A DNA stretch of 33,959 nucleotides, from the NCBI GenBank assembly GCA_038147495.1, contig JAYQTT010000023.1:1-33959 (forward strand), in the 5' to 3' direction. Made by a program: the position numbers and the translations under genes. The stretch comes from MED-G116 sp038147495. Its GTDB lineage: Bacteria > Pseudomonadota > Alphaproteobacteria > Puniceispirillales > Puniceispirillaceae. This document shows, one piece after another, positions 1 to 7,540 of the stretch (position 1 is its first letter; each line of letters starts with the position of its first letter). The notes beneath the pieces are model-generated. The model was given only the letters and a program-made list of their open reading frames with translations, did not search any database and was not told the origin of the DNA.

Positions 1-29
1 TCATATTCCAATCTTTTCGTGGCCGTCAT
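1..29 (-). CDS. Partial 5' end of an unidentified gene, cut by the window edge
   Basis: On the minus strand an ATG nine bases beyond the phosphohexomutase stop opens a frame reading MTATKRLEY, still open at base 1. The short gap suggests it is the third gene of the galU-phosphohexomutase operon. No strong ribosome binding site is visible and nine residues do not identify a family. It could be a chance open frame. Confidence 0.3.
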
Positions 30-38
30 GCCAGCGGG

Positions 39-1424
39 TCACCGGAAATCAATCTTCAGGCCAGCAAAGGCCAATGCGTCTTCGATCTCATTGATCAAAT
101 TCTTGAGTGCGGTTGCGTCATTGGCTTCGGCACGCGCTACCAAGGCGGGCTCTGTATTTGAGGCCCTTACCAGCCACCATCCAGTGTCTGTCTTGACCCG
201 TACACCATCAATTTTATTGATATTGTCTTCGCCATGACGGTTGGTCACATGGGTGGACAGTTGATCAATCACGTCAAACTTCTGGTCGTCCGGGCAATCA
301 ATTCGTAATTCGGGGGTGGCGTGCTGGGACGGCAAACTATCCATGAAGGCGGTGATTGACTCACCGGTCCTCGTCATTTGGCTGATTACGCGGACCGCCA
401 CATATATCGCATCATCAAAGCCAAAATAGTCATCAGCAATGAAAATATGCCCCGACATCTCGCCGGCCAGCGGTGCGGCAAGTTCCGCCATTTTCTTTTT
501 CATGTGACTGTGGCCGGTTTTCCATATTCTTGCATCCGCTCCAAAATCATTGATTAGATCAACCGCCAGCTGCGATGATTTGACATCCAACAGCATCACC
601 TCACCCGGATGGCGAGCTGCCACATCCTTGGCCAGATAGGCCGTCAAAAGGTCGCCCGGCACCTGCCGTCCCTTGGCATCGATAATCCCGATCCGGTCGC
701 CGTCACCGTCAAAACCTATGCCAAGATCGGCCTGCCTTGCCTTTACTTCATGACGAAGAATTTGAAGCGTTTCGGGATCTACCGGGTTTGGATGGTGATT
801 TGGAAAGGTGCCGTCAATCTCGGCAAACAGCACATGGTGTGTGCCATCAAGTCGGTCAACGACGGCTTGCGTTGCCGGACCACTCGCACCATTGCCGCAA
901 TCCCAGACAACGGACAGATCATCGACTTTTGCGTTTTTCAAAAGGCGATCTACATAAGCCTCCAGAATGTCGACAGTTTTAACCGTGCCGCCTGCTGTAG
1001 TTGGCACTCCCTGCGCAATTTTGGCCCCCATGTCCGCAATGTCGCCGCCAAAGAAGGACGCACCGTCCATGACCATTTTAAAACCATTATGGCTTGGGGG
1101 ATTGTGGCTACCAGTAACCTGAATGGCGCCATCGGCGGCCAGTTCCTTTGCGGCGAAATACAGCATCGGTGTTGGACCACAACCGATATCTGTCACATCT
1201 GCGCCGCCATCGACAAGGCCTTGGATTATGGCTTTTGCAAGTTCGGGTGATGACAGTCGCCCATCACGGCCAACCACCACATGCCGCCCAAGGTTGCGTT
1301 CATTCATGATGTGGGCGAAGCATCGCCCGATCATAACAGCATCAGCCGCCGTCAATGTCTCGCCGACCACACCGCGAATATCATAGGCGCGCAGAATGCT
1401 TGGATGAAGCGATGTAACACTCAT
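39..1424 (-). CDS. Phosphomannomutase/phosphoglucomutase
   Basis: Alpha-D-phosphohexomutase that interconverts hexose 6-phosphate and hexose 1-phosphate in the cytosol, feeding UDP-glucose and GDP-mannose type precursors. The protein has the catalytic phosphoserine loop TGSHNP near residue 105, the metal-binding DGDGDR near residue 240, and the phosphate-binding RASNTEP near the C-terminus, all in family order. About 461 residues is normal for the PMM/PGM (AlgC-like) group. The chosen ATG overlaps the galU stop as ATGA; an upstream in-frame ATG at 1445 lies inside galU and is less likely. The four-base overlap implies coupled translation with galU, which makes the next product of the pathway. 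The family assignment is firm; whether mannose or glucose phosphate is preferred cannot be read from sequence. Confidence 0.93.
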   Translation of the reverse strand: MSVTSLHPSILRAYDIRGVVGETLTAADAVMIGRCFAHIMNERNLGRHVVVGRDGRLSSPELAKAIIQGLVDGGADVTDIGCGPTPMLYFAAKELAADGAIQVTGSHNPPSHNGFKMVMDGASFFGGDIADMGAKIAQGVPTTAGGTVKTVDILEAYVDRLLKNAKVDDLSVVWDCGNGASGPATQAVVDRLDGTHHVLFAEIDGTFPNHHPNPVDPETLQILRHEVKARQADLGIGFDGDGDRIGIIDAKGRQVPGDLLTAYLAKDVAARHPGEVMLLDVKSSQLAVDLINDFGADARIWKTGHSHMKKKMAELAAPLAGEMSGHIFIADDYFGFDDAIYVAVRVISQMTRTGESITAFMDSLPSQHATPELRIDCPDDQKFDVIDQLSTHVTNRHGEDNINKIDGVRVKTDTGWWLVRASNTEPALVARAEANDATALKNLINEIEDALAFAGLKIDFR

Positions 1425-2275
1425 TTTATCCGGCTCCGGATCCATGCCTCGAGCGCCGGAGCAAGTGCATCATTTTCCATTGCAAAGGCGAGGTTGGCTT
1501 GCAGGAAACCAAGCTTCGAGCCGCAATCAAAGCGCTCACCTGAAAAACGCAATCCAGCAAATTTACCATGGCCAATCTGTTTGGCCAGCGCATCGGTGAG
1601 CTGGATCTCATTTCCAGCGCCCCGCTCTTTTGCGTCAAGTGTGACAAACACGGCTGGATCAATGATATAGCGTCCGACCACGGCAATGTTTGACGGGGCC
1701 TGTTCCGGATTGGGTTTTTCGACAAGGCCCTTAACCTCAACAATTCGGCCATCATCATGGCCCGGCGTCACAATGCCGTATGACTTTGTCTCATTGGCGG
1801 GAATGTCCATGACGGCAACCATATTGCCACCCTGATAATGCTCAACCATTTCAGCAAGGCAGCTTTTCCCGAGTATCAGATCATCGGCAAGCAGAACGGC
1901 GACAGGTTGGTTATGGACCAATTTGCGCGCGCACCAGACGGCGTGTCCCAATCCAGCAGGTTCCTGCTGCCGAACATAACTCACCGATCCAGCGTCGCGG
2001 ATCATGTCATTGACCACCGCCAACGCATCATTCTTGCCTTTGACTTCGAGTGTGGATTCAAGTTCATGCGAATGGTCAAAATGATCCTCAATCGCACTTT
2101 TGTTCCGGCCTGTTACGAAGATGAAATCTTCCACACCCGCGGCGGCGGCTTCTTCAACGGCGTATTGAATAAGTGGTTTGTCTACGACAGGAAGCATTTC
2201 TTTGGGCAATGCCTTGGTCGCAGGCAGGAAGCGAGTGCCAAGACCGCCAACAGGAAAGATCGCTTTTTTGATCAT
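1421..2275 (-). CDS. galU: UTP--glucose-1-phosphate uridylyltransferase
   Basis: Makes UDP-glucose from UTP and glucose 1-phosphate. The N-terminus carries the nucleotidyltransferase signature GGLGTRFLPATKALPKEMLP, followed by VDKPLIQYAVEEA and, centrally, EPAGLGHAVWCA and LLADDLI, all typical of bacterial GalU. It is about 284 residues, the usual length. The start was placed at the ATG giving MIKKAIFPVGG because an AAGGA sits about 12 bases upstream; another in-frame ATG at 2296 would add seven residues upstream of that ribosome site. It is the first gene of the minus-strand operon and overlaps the phosphohexomutase by four bases. It is divergent from gmhA and shares a roughly 100-bp control region. 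UDP-glucose is also the substrate of the broken ugd gene nearby. Confidence 0.95.
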   Translation of the reverse strand: MIKKAIFPVGGLGTRFLPATKALPKEMLPVVDKPLIQYAVEEAAAAGVEDFIFVTGRNKSAIEDHFDHSHELESTLEVKGKNDALAVVNDMIRDAGSVSYVRQQEPAGLGHAVWCARKLVHNQPVAVLLADDLILGKSCLAEMVEHYQGGNMVAVMDIPANETKSYGIVTPGHDDGRIVEVKGLVEKPNPEQAPSNIAVVGRYIIDPAVFVTLDAKERGAGNEIQLTDALAKQIGHGKFAGLRFSGERFDCGSKLGFLQANLAFAMENDALAPALEAWIRSRIK

Positions 2276-2313
2276 CTGATCATTGTCCTTTTGCAATATC
2301 TGCAGACCCGCTA

Positions 2314-2342
2314 TTGATTAACATGGAGTACCGCTCCATAAA
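2314..2342 (+). promoter_or_regulatory. Putative gmhA promoter with inverted repeat in the spacer
   Basis: A -35-like TTGATT (2314-2319) and a -10-like CATAAA (2337-2342) are separated by exactly 17 bases. The inverted repeat ATGGAG-TACCG-CTCCAT (2323-2339) sits in the spacer and runs into the -10. An operator inside the spacer is the arrangement used by MerR-type activators and by steric repressors. It lies about 30 bases before gmhA and in the shared region with divergent galU. Each hexamer matches consensus at four of six positions, so this is a prediction. Confidence 0.4.
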
Positions 2343-2373
2343 GGGGCGGTCAAGCTTTGCAGGATATGAAAAA

Positions 2374-2964
2374 ATGTCAAAAATTAGCGAGTCCGAGATC
2401 GCTGAGATTTTGCGCCAATCAGCAGCTGTCAAACTGGCAACGTCTGAGGCATGTAGTGCTGACGCAAAAAAAGCGGCTGAAATGATCGCTGCCGCTTTGA
2501 AAGCTGGTGGAAAATTGATGTTATGTGGGAACGGTGGCTCTGCAGCTGATGCACAGCATCTTGCCGCTGAATTTGTCTCTACATTGGAACATCAGCGCCC
2601 CCGTGCGGGCTTGGCCGCGCTTGCGCTGACAACAGACACGTCCTTTATCACGGCCTATACCAATGATTTCGGCTATGCAGGTATTTTTGCGCGTCAAGTT
2701 GAAGCGCTTGGCCGGCAGGGCGATGTGCTTTTGGGTATTTCAACAAGCGGAAATTCAGAAAATGTTGTCGCTGCGATGAAAGCGGCCCGTGACAAGAACA
2801 TTCGGACGATTGCTTTTACCGGGGGTTCGGGTGGTGCGATATGTGATCTTGCCGATGTGGTGCTAAAAGTGCCAAGTGACCGTACGATGCATATTCAGGA
2901 GTCACATATTGCCCTTGGCCATGTGATCACGCTCGCCGTTGAACGAGAACTTGGTCACGCGTGA
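2374..2964 (+). CDS. gmhA: Sedoheptulose 7-phosphate isomerase
   Basis: First enzyme of ADP-heptose synthesis, converting sedoheptulose 7-phosphate to D-glycero-D-manno-heptose 7-phosphate for the LPS inner core. It is a single SIS-domain protein of 196 residues, the family length. Visible landmarks are GKLMLCGNGGSAADAQHLAAEF, shown here as key residues NGGSAADAQH, the sugar-phosphate loop GISTSGNSENV, and the C-terminal catalytic stretch QESHIALGH. The start at MSKISESE has AGGA about nine bases upstream; in-frame codons further upstream run through the predicted promoter. The partner phosphatase gene gmhB lies about 12 kb away at 14723-15259, while hldE is not in the window. A generic DnaA-associated SIS protein (DiaA) is the main alternative, but the Gln-Glu-Ser-His motif and the LPS context favour GmhA. 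Confidence 0.88.
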   Translation: MSKISESEIAEILRQSAAVKLATSEACSADAKKAAEMIAAALKAGGKLMLCGNGGSAADAQHLAAEFVSTLEHQRPRAGLAALALTTDTSFITAYTNDFGYAGIFARQVEALGRQGDVLLGISTSGNSENVVAAMKAARDKNIRTIAFTGGSGGAICDLADVVLKVPSDRTMHIQESHIALGHVITLAVERELGHA

Positions 2965-3018
2965 TGTTGTTGGCTGGTGGGATTGACCCTGCATTGGTAA
3001 AATTGGGGGGCTAAGCAG

Positions 3019-4314
3019 ATGAAAATTGCGGTAATCGGAACCGGCTATGTTGGGCTTGTATCGGGCGCATGCTTTTCGGAATTTGGCTTTGATGTCACCT
3101 GTGTTGATAAAGATGCCGGCAAGATTGAACAAATCACAAATGGCATCATGCCGATCTATGAGCCCGGCCTCGATGAGCTGGTGGCAAGAAACAATGATGC
3201 GGGTCGTCTGCATTTTGTGACCGATATTCGCGCCGCAGTTGCCAAGGCAGATGCAGTCTTTATCGCCGTTGGTACGCCAACGCGCCGCGGCGAATGGACA
3301 TGCCGACTTGTCCTTCGTCTATGCGGCGGCTGAAGAAATGCACAGCACCTGACCGGCTATACTGTGGTTGTGACGAAATCCACTGTGCCGGTTGGAACTG
3401 GCCGGGAGGTGGAAGCGATTATCCGGCGTGCAGCCCACAGGCAGAATTTGACGTCGCGTCAATCCAGAATTTCTGCGTGAAGGTGCGGCAATTGGTGATT
3501 TCATGCGGCCGGACAGGGTTGTTGTTGGCACAACCAGCGCCCGTGCGCGTGACATCATGCAAACCCTCTACAGACCACTTTATCTGATCGAAACCCTGTT
3601 CTTTTCACCAGTCTTGAGACATCGGAATTGATCAAATATGCAAGCAATGCCTTTCTTGCGGTAAAGATATCCTACATCAACCAAATCGCCGATTTGTGGA
3701 GGCGGTTAGCGCGAATGTGCATGATGTGGCACGGGCATGGGCCTTGATAAGCGGATAGGCAATAAATTTCTGCATCCGGGGCCGGGCTGGTGGCTCGTGT
3801 TTTCAAAAGGATACATTGGCACTTGTTCGGACAGCCGAGGATCATGATGCCAATATCGGCATTGTCGATGAGGTGGTGCGTTACAATGAGGCGCGAAAAT
3901 CATCAATGTCGCAAAGGATCATTGACGCCGCCGGAGGCGATGTAACAGGAAAGACCATTGCGATCCTTGGACTGGCCTTCAAGCCTGAAACCGATGATAT
4001 GCGTGACAGTCCGTCTCTTGATATCATTCCAAACCTTGTTGCGGCTGGCGCGACATTAAAAGCCTATGACCCAAAGGCGATGGGCGGGCTCGTCATCTGT
4101 TGCCGCATTCAGTGATTTTTGCGACCACTGCCGAGGAATGCCTGACCGGTTCGGATATCGCCGTGGTGATTACCGAATGGAATGAGTTCAGGGCGTTGAC
4201 GCCGGCGCATTTACCGACGCCATGTCGGGCCGTGTTCTTGTTGACCTCCGCAATGTTTATGCACCCGATGAAATGACAGCAGCCGGTTTGCACTATTCAT
4301 CGATTGGTCGATAA
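3019..4314 (+). pseudogene. ugd: UDP-glucose 6-dehydrogenase, reading frame broken by about ten indels
   Basis: Homologous throughout to UDP-glucose dehydrogenase, which oxidises UDP-glucose to UDP-glucuronate with two NAD+. It opens with MKIAVIGTGYVGLVSGACF (NAD-binding Rossmann loop) and then breaks near 3294 by one inserted base. The remainder can be followed only by switching frame: losses near 3340, 3437, 3462, 3590, 3702, 3733, 3792 (two bases), 4085 and 4208. Recoverable motifs in order are TKSTVPVGTG, ELIKYASNAFLAVKISYINQ, the catalytic-Cys loop GGSCFQKD (the usual Pro is read as Gln), GLAFKPETDDMRDSPS and the final DLRNVYAP. Net restoration of nine bases gives 434 residues, the normal family length, ending at the TAA of 4312-4314. 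The catalytic Cys survives. The dense indels may be poor local sequence rather than true decay, because essential genes elsewhere here carry the same kind of error. Confidence 0.85.
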
Positions 4315-4429
4315 CTTGGCGCAACCACAATGCGCTGACATTTTACTGATTGAGCAAATATGTGACCTTTACTGCCTCTGGCATAGCAGCAATGGCTTGG
4401 AAGAAAATTTGTGAGGTGGAGAGCGGGCA

Positions 4430-5140
4430 ATGAGTGACTATAAGTTCGAATTTGTGGAACATATTTTTTCCAGCCCATTGGTTATGTTCGATGTACCGGA
4501 CGCAAAAAAACTGAATAAGCTTATCGTTGCTGAATCCCGGGCGTGGCGGGATAGCAGTGATACAATAAAGGTGTCTAATAAAGGTGACAGCTGGCATTCC
4601 CCTGATGGGCTGCTGTCCCGAAAAGAGCCCGGCTTTGCCAAATTTTCTTCCATGGTGCCGCGGATGGCAGGCGAATATGCAAAAATGATCAACCCGGCCG
4701 TCGACCTTGGTGAATTTGGCTTTGAGGCAAGCGCCTGGGTGAATATTAACCGCCGAGGCGGATTCAACGCCGCCCATCATCACGGCACATATCATCTCTC
4801 CGGCGTCTATTATGCCCAACAGCCAAAGGTGAAAAGCGGTTCAGGCGGTATGATTGAATTTTATAACAGCCGGTTTGATCATCACATTCATGATGTCATT
4901 GGCGGGCGCGCATTTTCAGATGCGATCAGCTTGCGTCCTGAAGCGGGCAAGATGGTCATCTTCCCATCGACTTTGTTGCATTATGTGTATCCAAACGAGA
5001 CCGATGAGGAACGCATCACCTTGGCCTGGAACATCAAATTCATCAAAAAAACGGCGTCTGGCCCTGCGGTGACCAAACAATCATCGCAGAACTGGAAGCC
5101 AAAGAGCGCGGCAAAACCCACCTTGAACGTTCTGCGCTGA
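4430..5140 (+). CDS. Putative 2OG-Fe(II) oxygenase, TIGR02466-like
   Basis: A 236-residue protein resembling the TIGR02466 family, which is predicted to have a double-stranded beta-helix fold and to use iron and 2-oxoglutarate; the substrate is unknown. Features seen are the W-x-N stretch ASAWVNINRRGGFNAAHHHG near residue 105, the following HLSGVYYAQ, a Gly-rich turn, and PEAGKMVIFPSTLLHYVYP followed by EERITLAWNI. The histidine cluster, the later His in LLHYVYP and the Arg eight residues after it fit the usual iron and 2-oxoglutarate ligands. A GGAG lies about 10 bases upstream of the ATG. It converges on the sulfotransferase-like gene at 5162 with only 21 bases between stops. A hydroxylase of a cell-surface or small-molecule substrate is inference. 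Confidence 0.7.
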   Translation: MSDYKFEFVEHIFSSPLVMFDVPDAKKLNKLIVAESRAWRDSSDTIKVSNKGDSWHSPDGLLSRKEPGFAKFSSMVPRMAGEYAKMINPAVDLGEFGFEASAWVNINRRGGFNAAHHHGTYHLSGVYYAQQPKVKSGSGGMIEFYNSRFDHHIHDVIGGRAFSDAISLRPEAGKMVIFPSTLLHYVYPNETDEERITLAWNIKFIKKTASGPAVTKQSSQNWKPKSAAKPTLNVLR

Positions 5141-5161
5141 CCTGAAATTTGGCCTTTGTGC

Positions 5162-6199
5162 CTATTCTGCCTCAATGAAAGGCAGCAATTTGTGCAAGGT
5201 AATATTTTTCTGACAGATTGATCTGGTCCAGCTCAGTGTGGCTGCCAAGCTTTCTTTGTGGGTTTTTGCATTCGCTTTGATGTTGGCTTGCCTGTCTTCA
5301 AAGCTGTGTTTTTTTGCGGTCTTTGAATTGCTCTCCCACACCGGATTGGTGGCGATTCCCTGAACTGTCTCCGGCGTCAAATCAAAAGAGAAATGCGTTG
5401 CCAGATCGGTCACGATGGCGGTCCGGTCCTTCGCCGCAAACTCAGCGTCAAAATCAAACAGCCCATCACCTTGCTCAGGCGCGCTTCGAAGGACCAGTTT
5501 CAGCATCTCGGCCATCCACAGCACGGCCATCTTTTGCAAAGGATCCAGTTGTGACACGATGAATTTTTCGTTCAGTGCGACAGCATTCATGAAAATAACG
5601 CGATTGCGAATATTGTTGTGCGAGTCAATCTGCAATCCCTGCGACGCCAGTCCATGACACAAGAAATCCTGCAAATCGGTATAGAGATAAAGCGCCGGCC
5701 GGATATCAAGCCCAAAGCCCTGTAGGGCCCGCGGTAACAGCAAATTCTGACTGGTGTGTTTGATGATTGTCTTATGGCCCTTGGCCGACATAAACCCATA
5801 GATGATGGCATTGATACGAAGCAGCGTATCTCTATCAAAATAGGCCAACCCCTGCTGGTCTTCCTGAATCTGTGCGGTCAGACCTTTCAGAATAGGCGGC
5901 TCTATATAGACGATGCTATCTGGAAAATTTTCCAGCAGCCGCGCCACAAAAGTGGATCCCACATGCGAGATATGAAAAATTTCGTGTATTGGTCCGGCAG
6001 CCGCGAAGATTTTTTCCTGTTGCTCAAACAGGGTTTTCAGCGGCACTGGCAGTTTCTTGCCGGTCCTGCCAACCGCGCGCGCGTCAAGAAACGGCGATTT
6101 GCGCAAGGTGTCTTCGGATATTTCCTCAAAAACAAGGCTGTCGAGGCTGACGCTGGCAGGCAACCAAAGCGGGCTTGAAAGCAAGTCTTCTAACTGCAT
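5162..6199 (-). CDS. P-loop/sulfotransferase-like protein of unknown function
   Basis: A 345-residue soluble protein with no signal peptide or membrane segment. Residues 73-90 read EIFHISHVGSTFVARLLE, which resembles the degenerate phosphate-binding loop (strand, HxxxGSTLLARxL, helix) of sulfotransferase-like P-loop proteins. A second strand, KTIIKHTSQNLLLP near residue 145, fits the region that follows in that fold. The C-terminal third is charged and helical, with a Lys/Ala/Asn-rich stretch. I do not recognise a specific subfamily or substrate. It faces the putative 2OG oxygenase, and its start has only a weak GGGA about 12 bases upstream. Alternative readings are a nucleotide kinase-like or simply uncharacterised protein. 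Confidence 0.5.
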   Translation of the reverse strand: MQLEDLLSSPLWLPASVSLDSLVFEEISEDTLRKSPFLDARAVGRTGKKLPVPLKTLFEQQEKIFAAAGPIHEIFHISHVGSTFVARLLENFPDSIVYIEPPILKGLTAQIQEDQQGLAYFDRDTLLRINAIIYGFMSAKGHKTIIKHTSQNLLLPRALQGFGLDIRPALYLYTDLQDFLCHGLASQGLQIDSHNNIRNRVIFMNAVALNEKFIVSQLDPLQKMAVLWMAEMLKLVLRSAPEQGDGLFDFDAEFAAKDRTAIVTDLATHFSFDLTPETVQGIATNPVWESNSKTAKKHSFEDRQANIKANAKTHKESLAATLSWTRSICQKNITLHKLLPFIEAE

Positions 6200-6322
6200 T
6201 TATTGCCAATCCCTGTGAACCAGAAAGATGAATGTGACAAACGCCATTCCATTGGCCGTTTGGCTTGTGGCGCTGCCTCATACTGGACTTGATCCCCCGT
6301 TTTCTTCAAGGGTTTTTTGCCG

Positions 6323-6346
6323 CTGGATAATTGGCTGGATAATTGG
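6323..6346. repeat. 12-bp unit duplicated in tandem
   Basis: CTGGATAATTGG occurs twice back to back with no mismatch. It lies in the 314-bp stretch (6200-6513) between the sulfotransferase-like gene and tRNA-Gly. Apart from this repeat and the palindrome next to it I see no gene there, although the open frame of the upstream membrane-protein gene runs formally to 6371. Confidence 0.85.
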
Positions 6347-6362
6347 CCGGGCAATTGCCCGG
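6347..6362. repeat. Perfect 16-bp palindrome
   Basis: CCGGGCAATTGCCCGG equals its own reverse complement and starts at the base after the tandem 12-mer. No run of T follows on either strand, so an intrinsic terminator is unlikely. A protein-binding site or cruciform-prone element downstream of the tRNA is possible. Confidence 0.8.
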
Positions 6363-6370
6363 GTGGCGCC

Positions 6371-7513
6371 TCAGGGCTTGGCGGGGATTGGCAGGATATT
6401 TGCGATGATCGGCCAACGTCTTGACCGATCATCATGCAACATCACCACCCGCAGACACCGGATGGTTGCAAGAACGATATTTTTTAGAGGGAAAACAAAG
6501 CCTCTGGGGGCTATGGAGCGGGTGATGGGATTCGAACCCACGGCCCCAACCTTGGCAAGGTTGTGCTCTACCACTGAGCTACACCCGCGTCGCACCCTAA
6601 ACAGAAGGGGCTGCATCTGCGCGAACCGCTGGCCGATGGTATAATCCAGGATGAAACACCTTGCAAGAGGCAAATGGCCTTGGCCACAGGGATTTCCCCG
6701 GCTTCTTTTCAACGCCGACAGATGTCTTGCTTCGCTTGGTTCAGTCCGGCTGTGATTTGCTTCCACAGCACGTGATGTGGGGTGGTTGGCGCTGGTGAGC
6801 ATGAGCTTGCAATCCTTGTCATCATTCTTGCATGTGCACGGCTTGCAACGGGACCTGTCGCCATGCAAGGTAGAGCGCCAGCCCAAGCAGGACAACACAA
6901 GCACTGCCAGACAAAATAAGAACACACTACCAGCCGCAACAACGAGAGCGATTGTGTAGGCCTGTAAAGCCTCTATCACGATTTCAATTCTTATGATCAA
7001 GCGCGCGCCAAGTAACGAAGCAACCGTGACCCAGAACAGGCTGATAGCGATAATCACAGACTTGTTGATCCTTGAGACTGAGAAAAAGCAACTCTTTCCG
7101 ACAAACTGCGTTTTCATCAACCTGCCGGTGACGGTATCTTCGAGCATATAGACATGATGCTCCCAGTTCTCCTGCCAAGCTTTTGCCCTCTCGCTCATAA
7201 ACCACCACGCGATGGTGACGAACAGACCCAACATCGCCAGCAGCAGGCTGATGACCTCCTGCAATAGTGATGCATCAGAACCTGCCAAAAACACTCCGAC
7301 ACCGGTAAAGATGGTGACATTAAACCCCCAAAAATAGAGCGCCCTCCGCCAATAAAGACCAATTTCAAACCGGCGAACCTCCTCGGCCGTGTTCAGCGCG
7401 GCAGCAACAATTTCACGGCGACGAACCATCGCAGACCGAGTCAATCTTCGATTAGGCGGTTGCCAACCAAAGACCCTTTGGAAATAGATGTTTCTTGAAT
7501 CACCGTTGGTCAT
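6371..7513 (-). CDS. Unknown four-helix membrane protein; open frame overruns a tRNA gene
   Basis: The first 220 residues look like a real membrane protein. Two predicted helices lie at about 57-77 and 84-105. They are followed by a cytosol-type segment, KAWQENWEHHVYMLEDTVTG, a conserved-looking SVSRINKS, and two more helices at about 150-175 and 186-210. I do not recognise the family with certainty. After a short Cys/Lys-rich patch (CKPCTCKNDDKDCK) the frame stays open to residue 380, but residues from about 309 are a translation of tRNA-Gly and cannot be genuine. The true end is probably near residue 220-265. A lost stop through a one-base indel is likely, since the neighbouring frame ends at 6709. 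It follows the exported protein gene by 27 bases, so the two may be cotranscribed. Confidence 0.5.
   Translation of the reverse strand: MTNGDSRNIYFQRVFGWQPPNRRLTRSAMVRRREIVAAALNTAEEVRRFEIGLYWRRALYFWGFNVTIFTGVGVFLAGSDASLLQEVISLLLAMLGLFVTIAWWFMSERAKAWQENWEHHVYMLEDTVTGRLMKTQFVGKSCFFSVSRINKSVIIAISLFWVTVASLLGARLIIRIEIVIEALQAYTIALVVAAGSVFLFCLAVLVLSCLGWRSTLHGDRSRCKPCTCKNDDKDCKLMLTSANHPTSRAVEANHSRTEPSEARHLSALKRSRGNPCGQGHLPLARCFILDYTIGQRFAQMQPLLFRVRRGCSSVVEHNLAKVGAVGSNPITRSIAPRGFVFPLKNIVLATIRCLRVVMLHDDRSRRWPIIANILPIPAKP
6514..6588 (-). tRNA. tRNA-Gly, anticodon GCC
   Basis: The minus strand gives a complete cloverleaf. The acceptor stem pairs GCGGGTG with CACCCGC. The D arm is GCTC-AGTGGTA-GAGC. The anticodon stem CAACC/GGTTG holds loop TTGCCAA, with GCC at 6554-6556. 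The T arm is GTGGG-TTCGAAT-CCCAT. Discriminator T is followed by an encoded CCA, so no end addition is needed. The length is 75 bases including CCA. It reads glycine codons GGC and GGT. Confidence 0.97.
6638..6666 (-). promoter_or_regulatory. Predicted sigma-70 type promoter for tRNA-Gly
   Basis: On the minus strand TTGCAA (6661-6666) is followed by a 17-base spacer and TATACC (6638-6643). These are good matches at optimal spacing, about 50 bases before the mature tRNA 5' end. Its position inside the tail of the long membrane-protein frame is further evidence that the frame is not coding there. Confidence 0.55.
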
Positions 7514-7540
7514 CGCTGCAACCCCAACTTTTAGGATGGT

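Noticed and set aside
609..1250. Plus-strand open frame of 213 codons
   Set aside because: It lies wholly inside the phosphohexomutase gene in antisense and has no motif.
6487..6509. AGAGG/CCTCT hairpin just after tRNA-Gly
   Set aside because: On the tRNA strand it is followed by A, not T, so it does not fit an intrinsic terminator.
6228..6644. Plus-strand open frame of 138 codons across the tRNA
   Set aside because: It is antisense to the tRNA gene and shows no family resemblance.
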